DNA of 9,176 nt from Zoogloea sp. (GTDB lineage Bacteria; Pseudomonadota; Gammaproteobacteria; Burkholderiales; Rhodocyclaceae). The position numbers and the translations under genes were made by a program. The stretch covers positions 1-9,176 of the forward strand of contig JAEUNV010000106.1 of assembly GCA_016790385.1 (NCBI GenBank). Reading direction: 5' to 3'. This document shows, piece by piece, positions 1-5,995 of the stretch. Numbering within the stretch: position 1 is the stretch's first letter; every line of letters begins with the position of its first letter. The notes beneath the pieces are model-generated. The model did not search any database, was not told where the DNA came from, and saw nothing but the letters and a program-made list of their open reading frames with translations.

Positions 1-44
1 GCCTGCGCGCCATCCGGCGCCCCGCCGCCCACGGGACCTGCACC

Positions 45-1487
45 ATGGCCGAAGCCGACGATCTCCAGCAACACGATGACCTCGACATCCACCTGCGCGA
101 GGTGCAGCACCTGCTTGCCCGCCACAAGCTGGTGGAAGATCTCGTCCACCGTCAGGACATGCCCAAGCATGATCTGGTGGAAAGCCTGGTCCATAAGCAG
201 CACATCCATGAGCTGACCCACAAGCTCGAAAGCCTGCACTCGGCCGACGTCGCCCACATCCTTGAAGCGCTGCCGCTGGATGCGCGGATGTTTGTGTGGG
301 ATCTGGTCAAGGCCGAGCGGGACGGCGAGATTCTGCTGGAAGTCTCCGACGCGGTGCGGGAATCCCTCATCGAGTCGATGGACCCGGACTCCCTCCGGGC
401 CGCCGCCGAACAGCTCGACGCCGACGAACTCGCCGATCTCGCCCCCGACCTTCCCCGGGAGGTGATGGAGGCGGTCTATCAGGGCCTGGGGCCGGAAGAG
501 CGCGAACAGTTGCGGGCCGCCATGTCCTACCCGGAGGACTCGGTCGGCGCGTTGATGGATTTCGAGATGGTCACCGTCCGGGAAGACGTAACCCTGGAAG
601 TGGTGCTGCGCTATCTGCGCCGCTTTGAGGCGCTGCCCGACCATACCGACCAGCTTTTCGTGGTCGATCGGGACGAACACCTGCGCGGCGTGCTCCCGGT
701 CAATCGGCTGCTCATCAATGGCCCGGAAATCGAAGTGAGCGAAATCATGCTCACCGATACCCTGACCCTGGAACCCTCGGACGAAGCGGAAACCGCCGCC
801 CAGGCCTTCGAGCGCTACGACCTCGTTTCGGCGCCGGTGGTGGACTACCACCGCAAACTGGTTGGCCGGGTGACGGTGGCCACGGTGGTGGACTTCATCC
901 GCGAGGAAACCGAGAACGAGCTGCTCAACCAGGCCGGTCTGCGGGAAGGGGAAGACATCTTTGCGCCGGTCTGGGACTCGGTGAAGAACCGCTGGTCATG
1001 GCTGGCCGTCAATCTGGTCACGGCCTTCTTCGCCAGCCGGGTGATTGGTGCCTTTGAAGGCTCCATCGAGAAACTCGTGGCCCTCGCCGCGCTGATGCCC
1101 ATTGTGGCCGGCATCGGCGGAAACTCGGGCAATCAGACCATCACCATGATCGTGCGCGGAATTGCCATGGGTCAGGTTCAGGATGACGCTCTCAGCCGAC
1201 TGCTCAAGAAGGAGATGGGCGTCGCCCTGATCAATGGCATCGTATGGGGCGGCCTGCTGGGGATACTGGCGTGGATACTCTACGGCAGTGGCAAGCTTGG
1301 CGCGGTGATGACCGCCGCCATGACCCTCAATCTGCTGGTGGCTGCCTTCGTGGGCGTGATGGCCCCGATGATCCGCAATCGACTCGGGCAAGACCCGGCA
1401 GTCGGCTCCAGCGTGATCATCACCGCCGTCACGGACTCCGGCGGCTTCTTCATCTTCCTCGGGCTGGCGACGATCTTCCTGATGTAA
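45..1487 (+). CDS. mgtE: MgtE-family magnesium channel/transporter
   Basis: This 480-residue protein is an inner-membrane Mg2+ (possibly also Co2+) channel of the MgtE/SLC41 family. The order is a His-rich helical lead-in (about residues 10-65), an MgtE_N superhelical domain (about 65-165), a CBS pair (about 165-290) and a C-terminal membrane domain with about five helices (about 315-480). Family signatures are visible: the PIVAGIGGNSGNQ segment at 352-364, a DP pair at 450-451, and TDSGGFF at 463-469. Asp464 matches the pore Mg2+-binding aspartate of characterised MgtE proteins. In the family the N and CBS domains close the pore when cytosolic Mg2+ is high. The ATG at 45 has only a weak GGGA upstream (33-36). 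The frame stays open to the window edge without another ATG, GTG or TTG, so this start is likely but an upstream start cannot be excluded. The gene converges on hemL with 22 nt between stop codons. Confidence 0.95.
   Translation: MAEADDLQQHDDLDIHLREVQHLLARHKLVEDLVHRQDMPKHDLVESLVHKQHIHELTHKLESLHSADVAHILEALPLDARMFVWDLVKAERDGEILLEVSDAVRESLIESMDPDSLRAAAEQLDADELADLAPDLPREVMEAVYQGLGPEEREQLRAAMSYPEDSVGALMDFEMVTVREDVTLEVVLRYLRRFEALPDHTDQLFVVDRDEHLRGVLPVNRLLINGPEIEVSEIMLTDTLTLEPSDEAETAAQAFERYDLVSAPVVDYHRKLVGRVTVATVVDFIREETENELLNQAGLREGEDIFAPVWDSVKNRWSWLAVNLVTAFFASRVIGAFEGSIEKLVALAALMPIVAGIGGNSGNQTITMIVRGIAMGQVQDDALSRLLKKEMGVALINGIVWGGLLGILAWILYGSGKLGAVMTAAMTLNLLVAAFVGVMAPMIRNRLGQDPAVGSSVIITAVTDSGGFFIFLGLATIFLM
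120..209 (+). repeat. Tandem 15-residue repeat in the MgtE N-terminus
   Basis: MgtE residues 26-40 and 41-55 align as two adjacent 15-residue units. The shared pattern is basic-H-x-L-V-E-x-L-V-H-basic-Q. The surrounding segment (residues 10-71) holds twelve histidines. The unit is visible directly in the translation; its role, perhaps helical packing or metal interaction, is inference. Confidence 0.7.
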
Positions 1488-1492
1488 GCCCG

Positions 1493-1529
1493 TCGCCGCC
1501 CTCTTCGTTTCAGCCCCGGTTGGCGGCGA
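1493..1529. terminator. Possible bidirectional hairpin between mgtE and hemL
   Basis: TCGCCGCC at 1493-1500 is perfectly complementary to GGCGGCGA at 1522-1529, with a 21-nt loop that includes the hemL stop codon. It lies where two convergent transcripts must end. The long loop and lack of a T-tract on either strand make it a poor intrinsic terminator, so this is a weak call; Rho-dependent ending or transcript overlap is equally possible. Confidence 0.2.
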
Positions 1530-2796
1530 ACCAGGCATCCGCCACAGCAACGGTGGAATCGATGTCGGCCTCCGAATGGGCCGCCGACACGAAACCGGCC
1601 TCGAAGGCCGACGGCGCGAAGTAATGCCCGGCATCGAGCATGGCGTGGAAGAAGCGGTTGAAGCTGTCCTTGTCGGAAGACATCACGTCGGCGTAGCTCC
1701 GCGGCACCGCATCGGCAAAATACAACCCGAACATGCCGCCAACCGAATCCGCCATGAAGCGAGCGCCATGCCGCGCGGCAACGGTATTGAGCCCCGTCAC
1801 CAGGCGCTCGGTGCGGGCAGTGAGCAGGTCGTAGAAACCCGGACGGGCGATCTGCTTGAGGCTGGCCAGACCCGCCGCCACCGCCACCGGGCTGCCGGAC
1901 AGGGTTCCCGCCTGATAGACGCCGCCAAGGGGAGCGATCTTCTGCATGATGTCGCGGCGACCGCCAAACGCCCCTACCGGCATCCCACCCCCGATGACCT
2001 TGCCCAGAGTGGTGAGGTCGGGGGTGATGCCAAACAGGCCTTGTACCCCGCGCGGCCCGACCCGGAAGCCGGTCATCACCTCGTCAAAGATCAGCACCGT
2101 TCCGTGGGCCGTGCACAGACGGCGCAGCAGGTGCATGAAATCGGCCGACGGCTTGACCAGGTTCATGTTGCCGGCAATGGGCTCGATGATCACGCAGGCG
2201 ATGGCATCGCCTTTTTCCTTGAAGGTTTCCTCAAGCTGCGCCGGGTCGTTGTAGTCCAGCACGATGGTGTGCTTGGCGAAGTCTTCGGGCACGCCGGCCG
2301 AGGACGGGTTGCCAAAGGTCAGCAGACCGGAGCCGGCCTTGACCAGAAGGCTGTCGGCATGACCATGGTAGCAACCCTCGAATTTGACAATCGCATCCCG
2401 TCCCGTGAACCCCCGGGCCAGCCGGATGGCGCTCATCGTCGCTTCGGTGCCGCTTGACACCAGGCGCACCATCTCGAGGCTGGGAAGGAGTTCGCACAGG
2501 CGTTCCGCCATCTCGATCTCGCGTTCGGTGGGGGCACCGAAGGACAGACCGTCCAGGGCCGCCTCACGTACCGCCTCCACGACCACGGGATCGGCATGAC
2601 CGAGGATCGCCGGCCCCCAGGAGCCTACGTAGTCGAGATATTCCTTACCGTCCGCATCCCACACCCGGGCCCCCTGGGCCTTTTTGAGAAATCGCGGCGT
2701 TCCGCCCACGGAACGGAATGCCCGGACGGGTGAATTGACCCCCCCGGGGATGGTGCGCTGGGCGCGGACAAAGAGTTCTTCGTTACGACTGGACAT
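1510..2796 (-). CDS. hemL: Glutamate-1-semialdehyde 2,1-aminomutase
   Basis: HemL is a cytosolic PLP enzyme that turns glutamate-1-semialdehyde into 5-aminolevulinate, the last step of the C5 route to tetrapyrroles. With the start chosen here it is 428 residues, the usual family size. Class III aminotransferase landmarks are in order: SSGTEA (114-119) and YHGHAD (143-148) around the cofactor phosphate and ring, FDEVMTGFR (237-245) with the PLP-pyridine aspartate D238, and LGK with Lys266 as the Schiff-base lysine, followed by [12 protein letters not shown]. The reading frame is open upstream to an ATG at 2877, but that would add 27 residues and overlap the thiE end by 62 nt. The ATG at 2796 gives the family-typical MSSRNEELF start and sits 19 nt after the thiE stop. 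It is the last gene of a thiD-thiE-hemL minus-strand group, so co-transcription is likely although heme and thiamine pathways are not directly linked. No strong ribosome-binding site is seen. Confidence 0.97.
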   Translation of the reverse strand: MSSRNEELFVRAQRTIPGGVNSPVRAFRSVGGTPRFLKKAQGARVWDADGKEYLDYVGSWGPAILGHADPVVVEAVREAALDGLSFGAPTEREIEMAERLCELLPSLEMVRLVSSGTEATMSAIRLARGFTGRDAIVKFEGCYHGHADSLLVKAGSGLLTFGNPSSAGVPEDFAKHTIVLDYNDPAQLEETFKEKGDAIACVIIEPIAGNMNLVKPSADFMHLLRRLCTAHGTVLIFDEVMTGFRVGPRGVQGLFGITPDLTTLGKVIGGGMPVGAFGGRRDIMQKIAPLGGVYQAGTLSGSPVAVAAGLASLKQIARPGFYDLLTARTERLVTGLNTVAARHGARFMADSVGGMFGLYFADAVPRSYADVMSSDKDSFNRFFHAMLDAGHYFAPSAFEAGFVSAAHSEADIDSTVAVADAWFAANRG

Positions 2797-2815
2797 GCGG
2801 GAGCTTTCAGAAAGG

Positions 2816-3430
2816 TCAATCGAACAGCCTGACATAGGCCGCCGCTCGGGCGGCAGGGACCGGCGCTGAGAACACATCGCTGATCACGGCGGGGAGGTCC
2901 GCACCGGCAGCGATCAATAAAGGGGTGTTGTCGAGGGTAATGCCACCAATCGCCGCTACCGGGATGCCGAACCGGGCTTTCGCGCGGGTCAGCATTTCCA
3001 GGGGCGCGCGGGGCGCCATCGGTTTTGTGGACGAAGGGAACATGGCCCCGAAGGCAAGATAATCGACGCCGGCCGCCGCCGCGGCTTCGGCGCGCCACCA
3101 ATCACCATAACAACTTGCGCCCAGGATGCGATCGGGCCCCAGCGCCCGTCGGGCGGTCGTCAGGTCACCGTCATCACGCCCCAGGTGGGCGCCATCCGCC
3201 CCAATATCGAGGGCAAGGCTCAAGTCATCGTTGATCACCAGCGGTACACGAACCTGACTGCACAGTTCGAGAAGCCTGCCAGCCTGCTCCCGGCGCAGGG
3301 CAGGATCGGGGAGCTTGCTTCGATACTGGACGAGCGTCGGCCCTGCCGGCAGCACTTCCGCAACCGCCGAAAGCAACGCTTCGGTGTCCGCCAGATCCGG
3401 CGTCACCAGATACAAGCCACGCAGGGTCAT
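2816..3430 (-). CDS. thiE: Thiamine-phosphate synthase
   Basis: ThiE joins 4-amino-5-hydroxymethyl-2-methylpyrimidine diphosphate with the thiazole phosphate to give thiamine monophosphate in the cytosol. The 204-residue TIM-barrel length is normal. Visible motifs are YLVTP (7-11) on strand 1, VQYRSK (34-39, equivalent to the QxRxK substrate-binding segment), INDD (66-69, with Mg-diphosphate-binding Asp), GAHLGRDD (80-87, the usual HLGQxD loop with Arg in place of Gln), FPSSTKP (131-137, the diphosphate-binding FxTxTK-like loop), IGGI (161-164) and AVISDVF (181-187). It starts only 3 nt after the thiD stop, which strongly suggests translational coupling, and is followed by hemL after 19 nt. 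ThiD makes its pyrimidine substrate, so the two genes form one pathway unit. Nothing looks broken. Confidence 0.95.
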   Translation of the reverse strand: MTLRGLYLVTPDLADTEALLSAVAEVLPAGPTLVQYRSKLPDPALRREQAGRLLELCSQVRVPLVINDDLSLALDIGADGAHLGRDDGDLTTARRALGPDRILGASCYGDWWRAEAAAAAGVDYLAFGAMFPSSTKPMAPRAPLEMLTRAKARFGIPVAAIGGITLDNTPLLIAAGADLPAVISDVFSAPVPAARAAAYVRLFD

Positions 3431-3433
3431 ATT

Positions 3434-4282
3434 TCAGGCCTCGGCATCGTCAGAGGGAAGGGCCCAGAAGAAGCGATTGGGAATGTACTGCCCCATCCCA
3501 GGCCGAAAGGCATGGGCCAGCGCGTGCCAGGTGAACTCCTGGGCCTTGAAGACCGCCTCGGGCATGTCGATTCCGTGGGCCAGCGCAGCCGCTACCGCCG
3601 ACGCCAACGTACACCCAGACCCGTGATAACTGCCGCCCAGGCGCTCCCAGGTGTCCGCCCGGACAACCCCGCCGCTGCCATACAAGGTGTTGACCACTTG
3701 CGGCGTATGGGCGTGGGAACCCGTGATGAGCACATACTGGCACCCCATGTCCATCAGCACGGCAGCGCAATCGGACATCGTTCCGGCCGCCGGATCACCG
3801 TAAGCCGGTGCGCGGCAGGCCGCCAGACGGCGAGCCTCCATGGTATTCGGGGTCATCACCGTGGTCTGGGGAATGACGAGTTCGCAGAGCAACTCGAGCA
3901 TGGCATCCGAAGCCAGCTCGTCACCTCGACCTGACGCCACCACCGGATCGACGATCACGGGAATATGCGGATAATCGGCAATGATCTCCGCGATCACGGC
4001 GATATTGTCCGCGCTGCCCAGCACGCCGAGTTTGAAGGCCTGCACCGGCATGTCCTCAAGGACCGCGCGCGCCTGTTCCGCTACGAAATCGGCATCAATG
4101 GCCAGGACATCCTCCACGCCGGATGTATCCTGAACGGTGAGCGCGGTGATGACGGTGAGCGCATGACATCCCATTCCAGCCAATGTCATGATGTCTGCCT
4201 GAATGCCGGCACCGCCGGTGGGGTCGGCCGCGGCAAAAACAAGAACCCGCGGGGGGTTGGGATCGTTGCGGTTTATAGTCAT
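3434..4282 (-). CDS. thiD: Hydroxymethylpyrimidine (phosphate) kinase
   Basis: ThiD is a ribokinase-fold enzyme that phosphorylates hydroxymethylpyrimidine and its monophosphate to give the diphosphate used by ThiE. The protein is 282 residues, slightly longer than the usual ~265 because of short extensions at both ends. Visible motifs are AADPTGGAGIQAD (18-30; many homologues read GSDSGGGAGIQAD), QDTSGV (51-56), VDPVVAS (111-117), TPN (144-146) and the GSGCTL active-site loop with Cys224 (221-226). The P21/T22 variant of the first loop keeps the GGAGIQAD core, so activity is expected. The ATG at 4282 is the first gene of the minus-strand thiD-thiE-hemL group and faces the rubredoxin gene across 91 nt. 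No TPP riboswitch is visible in that leader. A pyridoxal kinase role is less likely given the thiE neighbour. Confidence 0.94.
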   Translation of the reverse strand: MTINRNDPNPPRVLVFAAADPTGGAGIQADIMTLAGMGCHALTVITALTVQDTSGVEDVLAIDADFVAEQARAVLEDMPVQAFKLGVLGSADNIAVIAEIIADYPHIPVIVDPVVASGRGDELASDAMLELLCELVIPQTTVMTPNTMEARRLAACRAPAYGDPAAGTMSDCAAVLMDMGCQYVLITGSHAHTPQVVNTLYGSGGVVRADTWERLGGSYHGSGCTLASAVAAALAHGIDMPEAVFKAQEFTWHALAHAFRPGMGQYIPNRFFWALPSDDAEA

Positions 4283-4373
4283 TGGGAGAACCGAGGACGC
4301 ACAAATTTAACTGCGACTGCGCTACCATTCACGATCCAGACGATTCTAGCCGAAATCATCGCAACGCACCCCC
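4283..4373. promoter_or_regulatory. Divergent thiD / rubredoxin promoter region
   Basis: This 91-nt gap separates two genes read outward, so it or the flanking 5' coding sequence should carry the thiD operon promoter and probably one for rubredoxin. It is AT-richer than its surroundings. On the minus strand TAGAAT (4348-4343) and TTAAAT (4310-4305) resemble -10 boxes for thiD, but neither has a convincing -35 at 16-18 nt. On the plus strand no clear sigma-70 pair is seen. The thiD and rubredoxin starts also lack good Shine-Dalgarno sequences. The regulatory role follows from the gene layout; the individual boxes are guesses. Confidence 0.45.
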
Positions 4374-4553
4374 ATGGCAAATTCCCAATACCGGACCTGG
4401 ATGTGTCTGATCTGCGGTTATATCTACGACGAAGAAGCCGGCGCCCCTGATGAGGGCATTGCACCAGGCACCCGTTGGGAGGACATCCCACCCAACTGGA
4501 CATGCCCCGAATGCGGGGCACGGAAGGACGACTTCGAGATGGTGGAGATCTGA
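4374..4553 (+). CDS. Rubredoxin, 59 residues
   Basis: This small gene encodes a cytosolic one-electron carrier with a single iron held by four cysteines. The translation (59 codons plus stop) has both knuckles: MCLICGY with Cys11 and Cys14, and TCPECGA with Cys44 and Cys47. The spacing between the CxxC pairs (29 residues) is that of classical rubredoxins. Family aromatic and loop residues are present: Y16, Y18, D19, PDEGIAPGT (26-34), W35, DIPPNW (37-42), and DDF near the end (52-54). An in-frame TAG at 4347 with no other ATG, GTG or TTG between it and 4374 fixes the start, although no Shine-Dalgarno is visible. It is divergent from thiD and 72 nt upstream of pilG on the same strand. The partner is not evident here; rubredoxins elsewhere serve alkane hydroxylases, peroxide/superoxide reduction, or oxygen-protected metal-centre assembly. 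Identity is firm, physiological role unknown. Confidence 0.95.
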   Translation: MANSQYRTWMCLICGYIYDEEAGAPDEGIAPGTRWEDIPPNWTCPECGARKDDFEMVEI

Positions 4554-4587
4554 AGGCGCGCCGTACCCCAGACAGTCGACAACGCAA

Positions 4588-4611
4588 GTCCGCGAAGACT
4601 TAGGCGCGGAC
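4588..4611 (+). promoter_or_regulatory. Inverted repeat in the pilG leader
   Basis: GTCCGCG (4588-4594) and CGCGGAC (4605-4611) form a perfect 7-bp stem around a 10-nt loop, ending 3 nt before the pilG Shine-Dalgarno. No T-run follows, so it does not look like a rubredoxin terminator. It could be an operator or an RNA hairpin affecting pilG translation or mRNA processing. The repeat itself is seen directly; any function is inference. Confidence 0.35.
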
Positions 4612-4614
4612 CCC

Positions 4615-4620
4615 GGAGGA
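4615..4620 (+). promoter_or_regulatory. Strong ribosome-binding site of pilG
   Basis: GGAGGA lies 5 nt before a GTG codon at 4626. It decides the pilG start, because there is no ATG at a suitable distance and the protein from this GTG matches the receiver-domain N-terminus. Confidence 0.8.
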
Positions 4621-4625
4621 GCAAG

Positions 4626-5027
4626 GTGAATCTCAGCGGAATCAAGGTCATGGTCATTGATGACAGCAACACCATCCGCCGCAGTGCCGAGATCTTTCTC
4701 GCCCAGGCGGGATGCAAGGTGGTGCTGGCGGAGGACGGTTTTGACGCCCTCGCCAAGATCGCTGACCACGCCCCCGACCTCATATTCGTCGATATCATGA
4801 TGCCGCGCCTCGACGGCTATCAAACCTGCGCCCTCATCAAGAAGAACGCACGGCTCAAGTCCACCCCGGTTGTCATGCTGTCCTCCAAGGACGGGCTGTT
4901 CGACAGGGCGCGCGGACGCTTGGCCGGGTCCGACGAGTACCTCACCAAGCCCTTCACAAAGGAAAGCCTGCTGCGCTCCGTGGCCGCCCACACAGGTGCC
5001 GCGCGCCAGCCCGCCGCCAACGACTGA
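4626..5027 (+). CDS. pilG: Twitching-motility response regulator PilG
   Basis: PilG is a single-domain CheY-like receiver of 133 residues that is phosphorylated by the PilL/ChpA kinase. In Pseudomonas it promotes pilus extension and cAMP signalling. Receiver residues are all visible: acidic pair D12-D13 in VMVIDDSNTIRRS, phospho-acceptor D56 in FVDIMMP, the S86/S87 switch position in VVMLSSK, and K108 in the LTKPF loop. The IDDSNTIRR and DGLFDRARGRLAGSDEYLTKPF segments are typical of PilG rather than PilH. It starts with GTG and has the best ribosome-binding site in the window, suggesting it is well translated and may be the first gene of the chemosensory operon. The pilH ATG follows after 20 nt. 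A short Ala/Pro-rich tail (about residues 121-133) follows the receiver. Confidence 0.94.
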   Translation: MNLSGIKVMVIDDSNTIRRSAEIFLAQAGCKVVLAEDGFDALAKIADHAPDLIFVDIMMPRLDGYQTCALIKKNARLKSTPVVMLSSKDGLFDRARGRLAGSDEYLTKPFTKESLLRSVAAHTGAARQPAAND

Positions 5028-5033
5028 CATCCT

Positions 5034-5038
5034 GGAGA
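5034..5038 (+). promoter_or_regulatory. Ribosome-binding site of pilH
   Basis: GGAGA lies 9 nt before the ATG at 5048 and supports that start; it sits in the 20-nt gap after the pilG stop. Confidence 0.6.
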
Positions 5039-5047
5039 CGTGCTTTC

Positions 5048-5413
5048 ATGCCAATCAAGAAAATCCTCGTCGTAGACGACTCCCCAACCGAGCGACTGGC
5101 TCTGTCGGAAATGCTGGTAAAGAGCGGCTATCAGGTCGTCACCGCGGAGAGCGGTGACGAAGCCGTGGTGAAGAGCAAGACGGAACACCCCGACCTTATC
5201 CTGATGGATGTCGTCATGCCGGGCACCAACGGCTACCAGGCCACCCGCACCATCGTTCGCGACGAACTCACCCGCAACATTCCGGTCATCATCTGCACCA
5301 GCAAGGGCCTCGAAACAGACAAGATCTGGGGCATGCGCCAGGGCGCGTTCGACTACATGGTCAAACCGCTCGACCATGCGGTGCTGCTCGAAAAAATCCT
5401 GGCCTTCAGCTAG
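5048..5413 (+). CDS. pilH: Twitching-motility response regulator PilH
   Basis: PilH is the second single-domain receiver of the Pil-Chp pathway (121 residues). In Pseudomonas it favours pilus retraction and may act as a phosphate sink that tempers PilG. The receiver pocket is intact: D10-D11 in VVDDSPTER, phospho-acceptor D54 in LMDVVMPG, T84 in IICTSK, and K106 in MVKPLDH. The segments NGYQATR (61-67) and DKIWGMRQGA (91-100) are characteristic of PilH and separate it from the PilG paralogue just upstream. There is no output domain, so it must act by protein contact. It sits between pilG (20 nt) and pilI (11 nt), in the expected pilG-pilH-pilI-pilJ order. Confidence 0.94.
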   Translation: MPIKKILVVDDSPTERLALSEMLVKSGYQVVTAESGDEAVVKSKTEHPDLILMDVVMPGTNGYQATRTIVRDELTRNIPVIICTSKGLETDKIWGMRQGAFDYMVKPLDHAVLLEKILAFS

Positions 5414-5424
5414 TACACCCAAGC

Positions 5425-5940
5425 ATGGCAAAGCGGATCAGTCTCCACGAATTCCAGGCGGGCCTGGCGCGGCGCCTCGCCGATGCCCGGGACACCCGCG
5501 CATCGGCTTTCCTCGGCATTCAGGCGGGCAAGCGTCACTGGCTGGTGGATCTCACCGAAGCGGGTGAAATCCTGGCGGTCCCGCCGCTGGCCCCGGTCCC
5601 CCTCACCGAGCACTGGTTCCGCGGCCTTGCCAGCGTGCGCGGCAATCTGTTCAGCGTCGTCGATTTTGCGGCCTTCCACGGAGACCAGCCCATTGCAGCA
5701 GGTGGCCATGCCCGCCTGCTGCTCGTCGGAGTGCGGCATGACCTCAACTGCGCCTTGCTTGTCACCCGCGCGCTGGGCCTGCGCTCCCTTGAAGACTTCG
5801 AACCGATACCCTCGGACCCGGACGCCGAACGCCCCTGGGTGGGCGACCAGCTCCGCGACGCCCGAGGCACGCCCTGGACACGGCTGAGGGTCGCCGATCT
5901 GCTGAATCACTCGCGCTTTCTGGACGCTGCACAATCATGA
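5425..5940 (+). CDS. pilI: CheW-like chemotaxis adaptor PilI
   Basis: PilI is a 171-residue CheW-fold adaptor that links the PilJ receptor to the PilL/ChpA kinase in the cytosolic array. An N-terminal helix (about 5-22) precedes the CheW beta-barrel. The core signature is [18 protein letters not shown] (64-81), matching the GLxNxRG...VxDL pattern of CheW proteins. A barrel strand follows at RLLLVGV (97-103), and the C-terminal segment [14 protein letters not shown] (156-169) is typical of PilI and ChpC-like proteins. The start has no visible Shine-Dalgarno and lies only 11 nt after pilH, so translation probably depends on coupling. Its TGA overlaps an ATG (ATGA at 5937) that opens a micro-ORF leading toward pilJ. 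The sequence is divergent from motility CheW, as expected for the pilus system. Confidence 0.88.
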   Translation: MAKRISLHEFQAGLARRLADARDTRASAFLGIQAGKRHWLVDLTEAGEILAVPPLAPVPLTEHWFRGLASVRGNLFSVVDFAAFHGDQPIAAGGHARLLLVGVRHDLNCALLVTRALGLRSLEDFEPIPSDPDAERPWVGDQLRDARGTPWTRLRVADLLNHSRFLDAAQS

Positions 5941-5946
5941 TCATGA
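5935..5946. repeat. Perfect 12-bp palindrome at the pilI stop
   Basis: TCATGATCATGA is its own reverse complement. It contains the pilI stop codon (5938-5940) and two in-frame ATG codons (5937 and 5943). It may be chance, an operator, or a translational-coupling element; the palindrome is certain, the function is not. Confidence 0.35.
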
Positions 5947-5984
5947 ATATCCATTCGGGAGGAGCAGCGGGTTCCGCCTGCTGA
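5937..5984 (+). CDS. Possible 15-codon micro-ORF before pilJ
   Basis: An ATG at 5937 overlaps the pilI stop (ATGA) and opens a frame reading [15 protein letters not shown], ending with TGA at 5982-5984, 11 nt before the pilJ ATG. The frame includes the only strong Shine-Dalgarno-like run in this gap (GGGAGGAG, 5957-5964), which lies 31 nt before pilJ, too far for a normal start. The layout would suit a coupling peptide that carries ribosomes from pilI to pilJ. No homologue is recognised, and an ORF this short can occur by chance. Confidence 0.25.
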   Translation: MIMNIHSGGAAGSAC

Positions 5985-5995
5985 ATAAGAAAACC

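Noticed and set aside
1..44. End of an upstream gene at the left edge
   Set aside because: Two or more frames are open over these 44 nt and none can be assigned to a product, so nothing is annotated.
996..1634. Minus-strand open frame of 212 codons across the mgtE 3' end and hemL end
   Set aside because: It is antisense to MgtE membrane helices and has low-complexity composition with no recognisable family, so it is a shadow frame.
1576..2457. Plus-strand open frame of 293 codons opposite hemL
   Set aside because: It lies wholly antisense to a clear HemL with all catalytic motifs. The product is rich in Arg, His and Gly, has no recognisable domain, and is the usual mirror frame of a GC-rich gene.
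2797..2877. Upstream hemL start at 2877
   Set aside because: It would add a Ser/Arg-rich 27-residue extension unlike HemL and overlap thiE by 62 nt; the ATG at 2796 gives the normal N-terminus.
4283..4373. TPP riboswitch before thiD
   Set aside because: No CTGAGA-type THI-box or the paired pyrophosphate-sensor segment is visible on the minus strand, and 91 nt leaves little room for a full element.
4555..4562. GGCGCGCC palindrome after the rubredoxin stop
   Set aside because: An 8-bp all-GC palindrome is expected by chance in DNA this GC-rich and has no T-tract or neighbouring structure to suggest a terminator.
4576..4604. Sigma-70 promoter for pilG with TCGACA as -35
   Set aside because: TCGACA (4576-4581) is close to consensus, but no hexamer 16-18 nt downstream resembles TATAAT, so no promoter call is made.
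4356..5030. Minus-strand open frame of 224 codons opposite rubredoxin and pilG
   Set aside because: It spans two well-supported plus-strand genes and the gap between them, and resembles the reverse image of a receiver domain (many GHDD/HDDI-like strings).
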